A DNA stretch of 64,000 bases. Origin: Eriocheir sinensis. Its lineage: Eukaryota; Arthropoda; Malacostraca; Decapoda; Varunidae. Below the pieces are notes generated by a model. The model did not search any database. It saw nothing but the letters and a program-made list of their open reading frames with translations, and was not told the DNA's origin. This document shows, piece by piece, positions 1-11,529 of this stretch; position 1 is the stretch's first letter; every line of letters begins with the position of its first letter. The translations under genes and the position numbers were made by a program. The stretch lies in contig NC_066516.1 in NCBI RefSeq assembly GCF_024679095.1, positions 23,825,718 to 23,889,717 of the forward strand, read 5' to 3'.

Positions 1-9
1 ACGGTGTCA

Positions 10-361
10 TTTCCAGGGTAATGTCACGCAGTCAAGCCTATCCCCGTCTGTTAGTCTCGAATTTTACTCTTCAAAACATCAGGGAACAGGAGCAACCCAC
101 CCTACGGAAGGTAGCCAAATCTACGGTCCATGCAGGCCTTTATTCTTTTCACGCTAATGTTACACACTGACAAACCCCGTTCCTGTCTGCATTAGCCTCG
201 AAATTCGCTCTTCAGAACACCAGGGCACATAAGAACACACCCCGCGGAAGTTCGCCAAGTCTACGGCCATGCACGTCTCCATTTTTATCAGGGTAATGAA
301 CGCACTCACTAGCCCATTCCTGTCTGTATAAGCCTCAAATTCACTTCTCAGGGGCCAGAAT
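10..361. repeat. Diverged tandem repeat, about 141-bp unit, 2.5 copies
   Basis: Three successive blocks starting near 10, 145 and 286 carry the same landmarks in the same order: GGGTAATG or GCTAATG, then CC(A/C)GTTCCTGTCTG, then AGCCTCGAA, then CTCTTCA, then TACGGAAG or GCGGAAG, then CTACGG and CATGCA. The third copy is cut short near 361. The array may continue beyond the left edge of the window. Copies are clearly diverged, so this is an old duplication. Confidence 0.75.
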
Positions 362-469
362 TTAGTGTCCCGCGCCTGCATGCCACACCAAACAGACCGT
401 CAAGCTGGCATCTCCCTTATCCAGCATCTCGCTATTCGCTTCCTCGCTAACCTGCACTCGCCTACTACA

Positions 470-790
470 CAAGATAATAACAATAACAAATTTAACAAGA
501 ACAAGAAGAACAAGAAAAAAATTATATGTCTACTTCCTCTTCCTCTTTATTATTTCCTTCTCCTCCTATTCCTTCTTTCACTTCCTTCTGTTTCCTTCCT
601 CCTTCCATTTTACACTAATTCCTGTTCTTCCTCTAATCTAATCGTTTTTCTTTTTTTCCTCTTTTTCACACCTACTTTCTTCCATTGCCATTTCTCATCC
701 ATGCTCTTTCATTTTCCTTCTCCATTCATTCCTCCTTCTCCTCTCCCTGCTCCTTTTCCTCCTTCTAATCCTCCTCTTAACCTCCCTACA
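470..790. other. A/AAC-rich stretch followed by polypyrimidine block; no gene seen
   Basis: A short A-rich run of AACAA and AAGAACAAG motifs (470-520) gives way to about 260 bases of almost pure C and T. The open frame through it translates to runs of Leu, Phe, Ser and Pro and is a composition artefact. Confidence 0.6.
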
Positions 791-1182
791 CTAGTTCTCT
801 TTGTGCGGGAGTATCATGATGTGAGAGTCTGTTACCCCCCCCCGTTCTATCTCCTCTGGCAGGTGAAATGAAAACAATGGTGAGGACAAAAGGGCCTTAG
901 TATAGCGCCGAGGGAAAAAAAAATAGTGTGATGCGACTCTCCTCCCTCCTTCCTCTTCCGCCTTCCTTCCCTTTTCAACGCTCAAGTCCTCGGCAGTACG
1001 ATGTTGCACGCTCGACGAAACGTTCTCGGAGCGGCACAAGATTCTACTACAATTCCCGCTGAGCCTCTTGTTGACAGTGTATGGTTGGGAGTATTTGCCC
1101 GGGCCCGTTTCCAAGCCTGAGGATCGATCCGAAATCCTGCTTCCACTCAGCAATATCCCCCCTCCCCCGCTCCCTCCTTCCT

Positions 1183-1287
<105 letters not shown>

Positions 1288-1339
1288 CGTTCAATAGGCC
1301 AACCCTTCACGAATAAGCTACAGCCGTTTGCTCGTAGTT

Positions 1340-1468
1340 TGTGTGTGTGTGTGTGTGTACCTATGACATAAAAACCGCTACAAAATAAACCAAATCTCGT
1401 GAAAACCAGAGAAAGAGTAAAATCGCATGCCCCGTAAAATCATCACCATCACCATCATCACCATCACC
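1340..1468. repeat. Short (GT)n and (CATCAC)n tracts
   Basis: A perfect GT run occupies about 1340-1358. An imperfect CAT/CAC trinucleotide run occupies 1441-1468. The sequence between is AT-leaning and has no recognisable feature. Bases 1475-1845 after it show no gene or repeat that I can recognise. Confidence 0.85.
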
Positions 1469-1849
1469 TTCGACCATTGCAAACGAGAGAGATCAATCGT
1501 TCATCTCTGTACATGTTGGTGGTTACTGAATGGATGACCTTATGAGGGACTGTTGAAGAGGCTTATATGTAGAGGGCGGTTAAATTCCAGGCAGAGGGAA
1601 TAGAAAGGGTAGCTGAATGGAGGCTTGCTCAAGGGGGGGGCGTCAGGGGTTGCGGCGTTGAGTGAGTATGCTAGTATGCTCCCCGTTAGTTAGATAGAGG
1701 TGCGTACAAAAGTAGGTAAGTGCTGCCATCTACGCTACATTGCATCAACTTTGGAGGTCCCCCGTTCCTGTGTGACGCTTGGGCCGTTCATCCTATCAGA
1801 ACAGCGGAATGAAAGCTTGTCATCAGAATAATAATAGTAGGGGAAGGGG

Positions 1850-1913
1850 GGAGGAGGAGGAGGAGGAGGAGGAGGAGGAGGAGGAGGAGGAGGAGGAGGA
1901 GGAGGAGGAGGAG
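1850..1913. repeat. (GGA)n microsatellite
   Basis: A perfect GGA trinucleotide run of about 64 bp. It leads directly into the purine-rich minisatellite that follows and may have seeded it. Confidence 0.96.
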
Positions 1914-1946
1914 GGAAAAGGAGAAGGGAGGAGGAGGAGGAAGGAG

Positions 1947-2165
1947 AGGATGGAAGGGAGGAGGGGGTTAGGATGGAAGGGAGGAAGGGGGGTAGAATTG
2001 AAGGGAGGAAGGGGGGTAGGATGGAAGGGAGGAGGGGGGTAGGATGGAAGGGAGAATGGGGGGTAGGATGGAAGGGGGAGGGGGTAGGATGGAAGGGAGA
2101 AGGGAGGGTAGAATCGAAGGGAGGATGGGGTAGGATGGAAGGGAGGAGGTGGGTAGGATGGGAAG
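1947..2165. repeat. G-rich minisatellite, about 23-bp unit, about 9 copies
   Basis: The unit is close to GGATGGAAGGGAGGAGGGGG followed by GTA, repeated head to tail with small changes (GAATTGAAG, GAATCGAAG and A/G swaps in the G-run). Runs of three or more G recur several times per unit on the plus strand, so G-quadruplex formation is plausible. A degenerate tail continues to about 2230. Confidence 0.9.
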
Positions 2166-2493
2166 GAGGAGGGAGGAGGGGGGAAGGGCAGGTTATAGGG
2201 GGGGTAGGAGGGAGGAAGGTGGCGAGGTCAAATCAGTCTATTACCCGATTCTGTGCCTTCTTTTCTCTCTATGCATAAATATCGTGATGTGAATTACGCT
2301 TTCGTTCCTTCATTCTTTATTCCGCTGCGTCATATTAATCATACAACGGTTAAATGTGAATGCCGAGCCAATACGATTAAATTGACTCGCTTTTTTTGTT
2401 CTTTTTTTTTTTCATAGAATTCAGGTCAGTCGCTGAGCTCTCTACAAAGGGATCATAAATTATTTTAATGACTGCACGCAAAAAAAAAAAAAG

Positions 2494-2494
<1 letters not shown>

Positions 2495-2564
<70 letters not shown>
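2495..2564. repeat. Compound (GT)n(GA)n microsatellite
   Basis: A GT run (2495-2532) passes directly into a GA run (2532-2564), preceded by a 12-base A run. Confidence 0.96.
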
Positions 2565-2567
<3 letters not shown>

Positions 2568-2669
2568 CTCTTTGTATTTCATTAAGGCTCGGAGGCCCTA
2601 CTTGCTCCCTTTCCTTCGTGAGGGTCCCCAAACAGTGCCCGCGGATGACTGCCTCGCTACCGGGAACAC

Positions 2670-2672
<3 letters not shown>

Positions 2673-2701
<29 letters not shown>
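2673..2701. repeat. (CT)n microsatellite
   Basis: Perfect CT run of about 29 bp, followed by T/C-rich sequence. Confidence 0.95.
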
Positions 2702-2704
<3 letters not shown>

Positions 2705-2819
2705 CCCCTATCTTATCATTATCATCTCTATCACATCATTCATTCTTTTTTCTTCCTCGTATTATCTTTCCGACCATTCAATCCTCACTCATACTCTTCA
2801 TCCTCTCCTTTGAACGCGC

Positions 2820-3030
2820 CCGCTACCACCACCACTACCATCACCACCACCTCCATCACCATCACAATCACCATTTTCTCATCTCACCCTCTTCGCCATC
2901 ATCAACCTTCTTCTACTACTGCAATCAATACCACTGTCGTTTCCTTTCAATTTTTAAACTCTGTCATTACTACCACTACCACCATCATCATCTCTATCAT
3001 CATCCCAATCACCGTTTTCTCATCTTATCC
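2820..3030. repeat. Imperfect (CAC/CAT)n trinucleotide region
   Basis: Two clusters of ACCACC, CATCACC and CATCATC motifs (about 2822-2880 and 2965-3015) lie in a C/T/A-rich background. The long frame across it is low-complexity and not a credible protein. Confidence 0.75.
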
Positions 3031-3129
3031 TCAATACCGTTACCGCTTAATTCCATCATCTCACCGCCTTCAATTCCACATATATATTCTCTCTTTCTCT
3101 CATCTGATTATTAACTCCACCGCTACGCT

Positions 3130-3194
3130 TCAACATTTTCGCCCTCTCTCCCTTCTCTCACCACCACGCCTCTACCTTATCATCTTATCTTATC

Positions 3195-3230
<36 letters not shown>

Positions 3231-3630
3231 TGATCACTACCTCTACTATCAAACTTCAATCCTTTCGCCCTCCCTTCTCTCACCACAACCGTTACCTCCA
3301 TCACTATCCTGTACCTTACCTGCTCTCATACCTACCCCTGTCACCTTCACCGCCAAATCTCAACTTATTCGCTCTCTCTCCCTCCTTCTCTCACCACCAT
3401 ACATCCCCCTTACCTGCCCTCCTTCCTACCCCGTCACCTCAACCCTTTCGCCCTCTCTCCCTCCTCCTCACCACCACACCTCTCCCTTACCTGTCCACCC
3501 TCCTACCTCGTCAACTTCACCAGTAAAGCTCAACCCTTTCGCTCTCTCCCCCCTCTCACCACCACCCTCACTACCACTCTGCCTTACCCGCCCTACCTCT
3601 CTCCTACTCCCGTCACCTCCCCGCCCCCAC
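3130..3630. repeat. Diverged tandem repeat of 80-125-bp unit, about 5 copies
   Basis: The landmark CTTCAACnnTTTCGCCCTCTC, followed by a CTCACCACCA segment and a CCTTACCTG segment, recurs starting near 3130, 3255, 3361, 3440 and 3530. A (CT)n run (3197-3227) sits inside the first copy. Unit length varies through internal gains and losses. Confidence 0.7.
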
Positions 3631-3809
3631 GCCGTCCCCCGTGACATATGACTTGCGAAGAAAAGGAGAAAGAAAATGTTCGCGCGTCGTAAATCAAACA
3701 TGGAAGCAATAAAGATGTTAATCCCAGCCAGCGGTCGTCTTGCACCATCACCCTTACCACGTCAACATCACCACCACCATAACAATAACAACAACATCGT
3801 CACCCTAGC

Positions 3810-3842
3810 CTCCCTCCCTCCCTCCCTCCCTCCCTTCCTCCC
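3810..3842. repeat. (CCCT)n microsatellite
   Basis: Tetranucleotide CCCT run, becoming CCTTC at its end. Confidence 0.9.
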
Positions 3843-3951
3843 TTCTCAGTTCTTGGCAAAACATGAAAAAAATAAACACATCGCACTCATGAATTTAAGT
3901 TTCCCCTTCAATCAAAGAATATGTGTTTTGATTTCCTTTTTTACATGGCTG

Positions 3952-4075
<124 letters not shown>

Positions 4076-4129
4076 TCTTTTTTTCTCTTTGTTCGCTCCA
4101 TGGACAACACGTAATGGTAAAAATAAAAA

Positions 4130-4400
4130 ATACTACATAGCGAAAAGATAATGAAAAGAAATAATAGTAAAAATTATGACAAAAAAAAGATAATGGAGAG
4201 ATAATAATGGCAAAAATGATGATGGGAAAAAATGAAAGGAGATAAAAGCTAACGGTAAAAAAATGTATGAAAAGATAATTGGTAAAAATGGTTATACTAA
4301 AAAGTGGAAAGGACGAAAGATCACGGTCAGAGATAAAAAGAAGATAGATAACGGCAGAAAAGATAATGTTTAAAAGTCCTCACTCGTAAAAAGATAATGC
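4130..4400. repeat. A-rich degenerate short repeat (AAAAGATAATGG-like)
   Basis: The motif AAAAGATAATGG and variants (GATAATGGAGAGATAATAATGG, GATAATTGGTAAAAATGG, GATAACGGCAGAAAAGATAATG) recur roughly every 20-30 bases. No open frame or promoter signal stands out. Confidence 0.6.
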
Positions 4401-4436
4401 ACCTCGCCTCCGCCTTCCTGTCCCCCGCTATCTTTT

Positions 4437-4652
4437 TGTCTGTCTGTCTGTCTGTTTGTTTGTTGGTCTGCACGCGCGTGTTTTCCTCGTCCCAAATTTA
4501 ATGAATGGCTAACTTCTTTTGGACTAAGGGAGACTTTTATGAAAACAAATGACCCGCGGAGGAGGAAGAGGAGGGAGGAGGAGGAGGAGGAGGAGGAGGA
4601 AATCGAGGAGGAAAGAGAAAATGGAAATCCTGAATCAGTAAAAAAACGAACG

Positions 4653-4698
<46 letters not shown>
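4437..4698. repeat. Cluster of (CTGT)n, (GGA)n and (CA)n microsatellites
   Basis: CTGT/TTGT tetranucleotides at 4437-4464, an imperfect GGA run at 4557-4600 and a CA run at 4660-4698. From 4700 to 5084 the sequence is C/A-rich with no gene that I can recognise. Confidence 0.9.
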
Positions 4699-4699
<1 letters not shown>

Positions 4700-5084
4700 C
4701 CCACCCACCCCCGACTCACAAACACATAAACAACCCCCCCCACCAACACATTCACCTCCCACACACTAACCCTTTACCTAAGCACACAAAACCTTTCACT
4801 CTTTCACGGCCTATTTCGCCTCCCTGCCAAAACACCTGCTCTTCCGCCGCCTCCACTCTTCCTCAGGTAAAGAACAAAGAGCACCACCGCCTCCACACAC
4901 TCGCTCGCACCTGGACACACTCACCCGTTCTTCGCCACTCGTGATCCCGCCCGCCCTTTTACCTCTCTCTTTCCAGGGATCAACGCGCCTATTATTCACG
5001 GTATCAAGGGCAGTCTTCCCCTCCCTTACGGCCTCCACTTTCCCGCCCCACCGCCGCCATCATCATCACCCTCTTTATCGCCGT

Positions 5085-5882
5085 CCTCCGCGCGTCGTAA
5101 AGATGGGAGATAAAAGAAAATGAGAACAAAACCGCGGGATATGTCTCGGTTGGTCACTTAAGTCTGGGCATTTTGTTAAGTCTTTCTCCATGATTTTTTT
5201 TGGAGGGGGTAGAGTGAATAGAGAATTTTGACTGTTGGTTATTTCTCCCTTTTCTTGTTGCTCTCCGCGGTTGTAAAAAAAGGAAGGGGGGATAAAATAC
5301 GTGAAAAAAGGTCTCAGATAGGTACTTAATCGACATGTTTTAAGTCCTTTATTTTTTTTGAGTGTATATTAATTAACAGGAAAATGTAACACGGGCGTAT
5401 CTCATTTTTCCATTTTTTTTCTTGTTGTCTCCGAAGTTGTAAAAAAAAAGGGGATAAAAAACGCGAAAAAAGGTCTCGGATAGGTACAGAATCGACATGT
5501 TTTTAGTCCTGTAATTTTTTTGAGTGTATATTAATAGGAAAATGTAACACGGGCGTATCAATTTTTTTCTCTTTTCTCGTTGTCTCCGCGGTTGTAAAAA
5601 AAATGGGAAGCAGAAAACATTAAAAAAATATTCTCACATTGGTACGTTATCGATAATTTTCACCTAATAATTTTTTTTGTAAATATTAACAAAAATATAA
5701 CACAAGCATATCTTATTTTTACTTTTTTCTTGTCGTTCTCCTGGGTCGTCAAACAAATGAAAACACAAATCATGAAAAAATGTTCTAAAATGGTACTTGA
5801 TCGATACACGTTTCGCCCTCCATTGATTTTTTTATGAGTGTATATTAATAGGACATTTTTAACACAAGGGAATCTCTCTCTC
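5085..5882. repeat. Diverged tandem repeat, 153-169-bp unit, 5 copies
   Basis: The junction motif CTTGTTGTCTCCGCGGTTGT followed by an A-run recurs at about 5085, 5254, 5421, 5576 and 5729. Each copy then carries GATAAAA, TGAAAAAA, GGTCTCGGATAGGTAC, AATCGACATGTTTT, a T-run, GAGTGTATATTAAT and GGAAAATGTAACAC in the same order. Copies two and three are most alike, and the outer copies are more decayed. All frames are interrupted, so there is no coding evidence. Confidence 0.9.
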
Positions 5883-5971
5883 AATCATCCTTCCCACGCG
5901 TGATGACAGGACTGTTTGGCTGTTGCAGTCTCCTAAATCCTCGTGTCAAAGCAACAAAATAAAATAAAAAA

Positions 5972-5975
<4 letters not shown>

Positions 5976-6058
<83 letters not shown>

Positions 6059-6146
6059 GCTTATGATGACGCCTCCGTTCCACCCCATTATTTTTTTTTG
6101 TATTTGTTTCTTAGGGACAACAGGAGAAACTTTTTAATGAATGATT

Positions 6147-6207
<61 letters not shown>
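5976..6207. repeat. Inverted microsatellite pair: (CT)n(CA)n then (GA)n
   Basis: A CT run (5976-6040) and CA run (6041-6057) are followed about 90 bp later by a GA run (6150-6207). The CT and GA arms are reverse complements on one strand and could pair as a long hairpin. The intervening sequence has no recognisable feature. Confidence 0.95.
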
Positions 6208-6210
<3 letters not shown>

Positions 6211-6523
6211 ACAGACAGACACACGGAGGAAGACGGAAGATCAGGGGATGTACGAAGATTTACGTCGAACGGTCGTAACGCGGTAATGGCCAAGGTCTTC
6301 ATGAGCCTTAAAGCAGACACGGCTCGGCTGAACGACGGACGTGCGAGGACGTGCTGGTATCTAGGCATCGGCGTTCGGAGGTAGGGCCCCGCCTCTCCTC
6401 TTTTTTTTTCCTGTCCTACCTTGCCCCTTCCTTCCTTCCGTCTGGCCTGCTAAGGTTCACCCTCCCTTCCTTAACCTGCATTACCTTACCTACTCGGCGA
6501 GACTCTTTTTGGTGGTTGAACAA

Positions 6524-6890
6524 TAAGCGAGTAGGAAGGCAAGGAGACAATTTTGCGTGGTCTTCAAATTGGGTAAGCATTCAGTATACACTCAGACATT
6601 CAGAGGTATTCGCTGAGACTATTCGGTGAGTGAAAAAGACAAAAACAAAAACAAAAACAAGCGAGTGGGAAGGCAAGGAGACAATTTTATATTTACTTTT
6701 CTTGTTAAATGTGTGGTCTTTAAATTGGGTAAGCATTCGATATACACTCAGAAGTTCAGAGGTATTCGCTGAGACTATTCGGTGAGTGAAAAAAGCAAAA
6801 AACAAGCGTGTGAAAACGTGGAGACAAATTTACGTAGATTCTCTCATTAAACGTGTGAGCTTTAAATCGGATAAACACTCAGTATGTCCA
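6524..6890. repeat. Tandem repeat, 135-144-bp unit, 2.6 copies
   Basis: Copies begin at 6524, 6659 and 6803 with AAGCGAG/TGTG, then GGAGACAATTTT, then TTTAAATTGGGTAAGCATTC, then ATACACTCAGA, then GGTATTCGCTGAGACTATTC. The first two copies are very similar, although copy one lacks a roughly 20-bp block present in copy two. (AAAAAC)n punctuates the boundary. Confidence 0.9.
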
Positions 6891-6996
6891 TGACGCACCA
6901 GCAACAAAGCAATTAGCGGGTGAAATAAAAACGACATCACAAATAAGACTTTTCTCATCATCTGTAGCTTGAATGGATATGGCGCACGGCGAGGGA

Positions 6997-7353
6997 GGTC
7001 CAGGATCCGTTTTCATTGACGCTTTTGACTTTTGCAACAATTATTTCCCGTGGTCACAAAGGAGATTAGTCGGACCCTATGAGTCTTTTCACGTTCATGG
7101 TGCAGATGCATTGTTGAACTATCACTAGACCTCTCTTTGTGGCCACTCCTCTGTACTCTATTCAGGAGCAGTAAGTAACGAGCTTTTTTTTCATTATTGT
7201 TTTCTTTTGTTTCACGCCCTTGAACTGTCTCCTTTTCTGTAAAATAAAAAAATAAAAATCATAAAACTACCTTTGAAAATACCCACACCCTCTATCAAAG
7301 CCTTACCAAATGTGTGTGTCTAAACCCTGAAATGCTTGAAAATACGGGCCCAG
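6997..7353 (+). mobile_element. Short TIR element (family A), interrupted by a retrotransposon tail
   Basis: This is a copy of the window's commonest dispersed family. The right end reads GAAATGCTTGAAAATACGGGCCC; the family's right terminus resembles GTTTGAGAATACGGGCCC. Internal hallmarks are the CACGTTCATGGTGCAGA block, CATAAAACTACC and CCTTACCAAAT. A poly(A)-tailed fragment (7128-7258) splits it between TATCACTA and TCATAAAACTACC. No protein is encoded, so it would be non-autonomous. Confidence 0.7.
7128..7258 (+). mobile_element. Poly(A)-tailed retrotransposon 3' fragment nested in family A element
   Basis: Contains GACCTCTCTTTGTGGCCACTC, GGAGCAGTAAGTAACGAGCT, a T-run, a CTTGAACTGTCTCCTTTTCTG block and an A-rich tail. 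The same order occurs at five other places in the window. Because it sits inside an element whose flanks remain alignable, it inserted later than that element. It is probably a 5'-truncated non-LTR retrotransposon 3' end. Confidence 0.75.
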
Positions 7354-7359
7354 AGCAAA

Positions 7360-7779
7360 TGCACAGAGACTTGGCATTTATTTGATTAGGTATGCAGTTA
7401 CCCTTGAGAGACATGGATACCTTTAACTTATATTCTTGTCCTTACCCACTCGACATGACCTGACGTAGAGTGAAATAGAAGAGTCGTGAAAGCGAGGTTT
7501 AGAGCGTTGCGAGTCGCCGTCCGTCACAGCCACGGTCGGAGGGTCGAGGCCATTCCCGACAGCGAGTTCCATTACTTCAGGCGACGGGTAAATGGAGGGA
7601 TTACTGGGCCGCCCTGCCTGACGCCTACCCCAACCCTCCTCCTCCTCCTCCTCCTCTATTCCATACCCTATAAACCTCCTAACTGCAACCCTTCCCTCCC
7701 CTCCTTCCTCACCTCTCCTCATCTAACCTCATGCAAGTAACGATGATTTGGGTGCGTGTTACTGTGTGTTTGTTTGTTA
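7360..7779. other. No gene or repeat recognised
   Basis: Mixed-composition sequence with a short CTC run near 7640-7660. Open frames of 84-99 codons on either strand lack start context, splice sites or family resemblance. Confidence 0.5.
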
Positions 7780-8439
<660 letters not shown>

Positions 8440-8965
8440 TGTGTATCCCATCTCTGTCTTGCCTGCCCCTTCTCCCATTTCGTTCCCATCCCTGCCCTGT
8501 TTCTTCCCCCTTCTCATCACTGCCATATCTCTTCGCTTCTCTTCCCCATTTCCTATCTTTGCTATGTCTCTTCACTCTTTTCCCATCAATGCTCTGTCTC
8601 TTCCCCCTTTTCCATCCCTGTCCCGCCTCTTCCACCTTTTCCATCCTCGCCAAATATCTTTTTTTTTTCTTTTCTCATCCCTGTCACGTCTCTTATCCCT
8701 TTCTCATCCCTGGTATGTCTCTTTTCCTTTTTCCATTCCTACCCTGTCTCCTTCCTTTCCATTCCCTGCCATGTTTTCCCATTTCCCAGCCTTGCTATGT
8801 CTCTCTTTCTTTCCCATCCCTGTCATGTCTCTCTCGGACCCATCACAGGTAAGTCTCTCTCTCTTTTCCACCCTTGCCAGGTCCTCTCCCTTCCCATCCT
8901 CTCATGCCATGTCGTCACCCTTCCCATTACCTCCCCATTTCAACCATCGTCATGTCTCCTCCACG
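8440..8965. repeat. Pyrimidine minisatellite, about 30-40-bp unit, about 15 copies
   Basis: The core CCCATCCCTGYCATGTCTCT with a variable CTTTTCC spacer repeats through the whole stretch. It produces the longest frame here (258 codons), a Ser/Pro/Leu/Phe repeat that is a shadow of the minisatellite. From 9000 to 9330 the sequence is AT-rich and featureless. Confidence 0.85.
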
Positions 8966-9334
8966 TTTTCTTCCATTTTAAGCGTCACAAAAATAAATGG
9001 ACTGAAAAAAATAATGGTTTCCTTTTTCTGAATGAGTTAAAAGTATGATTAAACTTAATTTTTAGATGGAAACTTATGAATACGATCAACCATTATAAAG
9101 AAAAGCAATGAGACGGATTGAAAAAACTTAGTATATCTATTTTTGTGAACTGAAGGGAAATACAACATAAAATGAAATACTTAATTCTAAAAAGAAATCA
9201 CTAATAAATCACAGTAATCAAAATATATAAAACATATCATTCAATAAACCTGAAATATTCATGCGTAAATATTCATGGAATTCAGAAAGGAAATGAGATT
9301 ACGTTCACCAGGACTCAATATATGATACAAATTA

Positions 9335-9422
9335 TAGTAGTAGCAGTAGTAGTAGTAGTAGTAGTATAAAAGTAGTAGTTGTAGTAATAGTAGCAACAGT
9401 TTTAGTACTGATAATAATGACG

Positions 9423-9463
<41 letters not shown>

Positions 9464-9471
9464 GCTACTTC

Positions 9472-9553
<82 letters not shown>
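9335..9553. repeat. Compound trinucleotide tract (AGT)n-(CTA)n-(AAT)n
   Basis: AGT repeats (about 9335-9412, imperfect) are followed by CTA repeats (9423-9470) and AAT repeats (9473-9553). AGT and CTA/ACT are reverse complements, so the first two blocks form an inverted repeat. From 9590 to 10010 the sequence is mixed and then T/C-rich, with no gene recognised. Confidence 0.95.
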
Positions 9554-9554
<1 letters not shown>

Positions 9555-10010
9555 ATGCATTAACAAAAAAAAAAAGAAGTTATAACTAAATGAAACAACA
9601 AAGAAATAAAAAATAATCCGTGAGCAGCCAACCACACACACAATGCCACTCAGTCCACGTCACGCCTCTCCTCCTTCCTCCTCGGCTCCCCTTCACGCCC
9701 CCAGCAGCAGGTTGTTCCTTAAGCCTCTGGTCGGGGGGAAGGGAAGAGCAGAAGGGTGGCGGTGATGTGTCAGAGAAGCCATTCCATTCCCACCGTCCAC
9801 TTTTTCTTCCTTCCATCTTTTTCATCCTCGATCCTTTTTCTTCTTGCCGTCAATCTTTCTTTTCTTCCTTCCATCCTCCTTTCCTCTCGATCCTCCACGT
9901 CATCGGAATCTAGGATCTTCATTTTTTTCCTTTTATTTTTTAGCGCCTATCTCCTTTTCCTTTCTCTCTCTTTCCTACAACTTTTTTTCAACATTTTTCC
10001 TGCGTCCGGT

Positions 10011-10011
<1 letters not shown>

Positions 10012-10056
<45 letters not shown>

Positions 10057-10150
10057 GTGTGTGTGCGCGCATCGCCTCTTTCGCTTGTTTTCATCTTCAC
10101 CTTCCTCATCAAATCCGCCTCGACAAAAAAAAAAAAAAAAAAAAAAAAAA
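10012..10150. repeat. (GT)n tract and 27-base A run
   Basis: GT repeats with a few GC interruptions (10012-10069) and, after a short spacer, a run of about 27 A (10124-10150). Confidence 0.95.
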
Positions 10151-10284
10151 CAGTCGGAAAGAACAAATGAAAGAAAAAAGGAAAAGAAAAAGGTGATTAA
10201 GGAAGCGCATTGGTCCGTTGTCTTCCTCCTTCCGCCTTGAACGCGTCATCTCGTCTCGTCTGATAAAAGGAAATGGTCATGAGA

Positions 10285-10810
10285 TTTTTTTTTTTTTTTT
10301 TTGCTCCTTACATCTTCCTTTCAGTTACGTTCCTTTCAGTATTTTCTATCTTTCTTCCGTCTTTCAATAACCTTTGCCTCCTCCTCTTCCTCGCTTTGCC
10401 TTCTCCTCCTCCTCCTCCTCTTCTCCATCTTTCATGTTTTTCCTCTTCCTTTTCTTCTTTTTCCTCCTCCTCCTCCTCTTCTTCTCCATTTTTCATGTTT
10501 TTCTTTTTCCTTTTCTTCTTTTTCCTCCTCTTCCTTATCATCTTCCTCTTTTGACTCCTCCACCTTATCCTCTTTTTCTTAGTCTTCCTCCTTCCCTTAT
10601 TTCTTCCAATTTTTTTCCTTCTAATATTTTCTTGTTTTTCCTTCTTCCCCTCCTGCTCATCTTCCTCTTCTTAATCCTCCTCTTTTCCCAACTTTCCATT
10701 TTTTCCTCTTCCTCTTTTTCTTCATTTTTTTCTATTACTCTCTAATTTTTCTCGTTTTCCACCTCCTCTTCCTCTTTCTCCTCCTCCTCCTTCTCCTCCT
10801 CCTTTCACTT
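10285..10810. repeat. T run and degenerate (TCC/TTC)n polypyrimidine block
   Basis: An 18-base T run (10285-10302) precedes about 500 bases made almost only of T and C, with TCC and TTC triplets. The Leu/Phe/Ser frames are artefacts. Bases 10815-11049 show no recognisable feature. Confidence 0.75.
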
Positions 10811-11049
10811 TCGCGGACAAAATAAAAAAAATCTTCCGAGGAAAACAAAGGTAATTTTTGTTGTCGCTATCTGTCGGGCGTCGCGCTTCGCTGTGAATTC
10901 CTGGGAGTTCGTTAAGTGTATTCCGCGTTGGAGCGTGTGCCGTCCCTGGGCCAGACTCAGCTGAATATTAACGTGAGTGCATGCGGAGAGGAGGAAGGGA
11001 AGAAGGGAAGGAACAGACGAACGGGAAGACGGATGGATGCAAGGATTAG

Positions 11050-11520
11050 AGAGAAGAGAAATGAGAGGGAAAGGACTGGTGGGTTAATATTTAAAGGAAG
11101 GTAAGGGAGAGAAAAGGAATTGAATAGCAAGGGAAGAAGGAAAGAAGGAAGAAAGGAAGAAACTACAAGGAAATGAGGACGGATCAAAGGTTGTCACGGA
11201 TATGTTGCAAAAGAGAAGAGAAATGAGAGGGAAAGGACTGGTGGGTTAATATTTAAAGAGTTGTTAAGGGAGAGAAAAGGAATTAAATATCAAGGGAAGA
11301 AGAAAAGAAGGAAGAAAGAAAGAAACTACGACAAGGAAATAAGGAAAGATCAAAGGTTGTCACGGATATATTGCAAAAGAGAAGAGACTGGTGGGTTAAT
11401 ATTTAAAGGGTAGGTAAGGGAGAGAAAAGGAATTGAATAGCAAGGGAAGAAGAAAAGAAGGAAGAAAGGAAGAAACAACGACAAGGAAATAATCAAAGGT
11501 TGTCACGGATATGTTGCAAA
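11050..11520. repeat. Tandem repeat, 142-166-bp unit, 3 copies
   Basis: Copies start at 11050, 11213 and 11379 with GAGAAGAG. Each contains GACTGGTGGGTTAATATTTA, AAGGGAGAGAAAAGGAATT, CAAGGGAAGAA, AAGAAAC and ATCAAAGGTTGTCACGGATA. Copies are very similar by eye, with the third lacking about 20 bp after GAGAAGAGA, so the triplication is fairly recent. Purine-biased and without an intact frame. Confidence 0.93.
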
Positions 11521-11529
11521 ACGTAAAAA

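Noticed and set aside
2618..3526. A 302-codon frame on the plus strand
   Set aside because: Built from (CAC/CAT)n, (CT)n and a pyrimidine tandem repeat; no domain and no codon bias.
5085..5882. Regularly spaced repeats considered as a CRISPR-like array
   Set aside because: Homology extends through the whole unit rather than short repeats with unique spacers, and the genome is eukaryotic.
8843..8860. CACAG followed by GTAAGT, a consensus splice donor
   Set aside because: It is a variant unit of the pyrimidine minisatellite with no plausible exon upstream.
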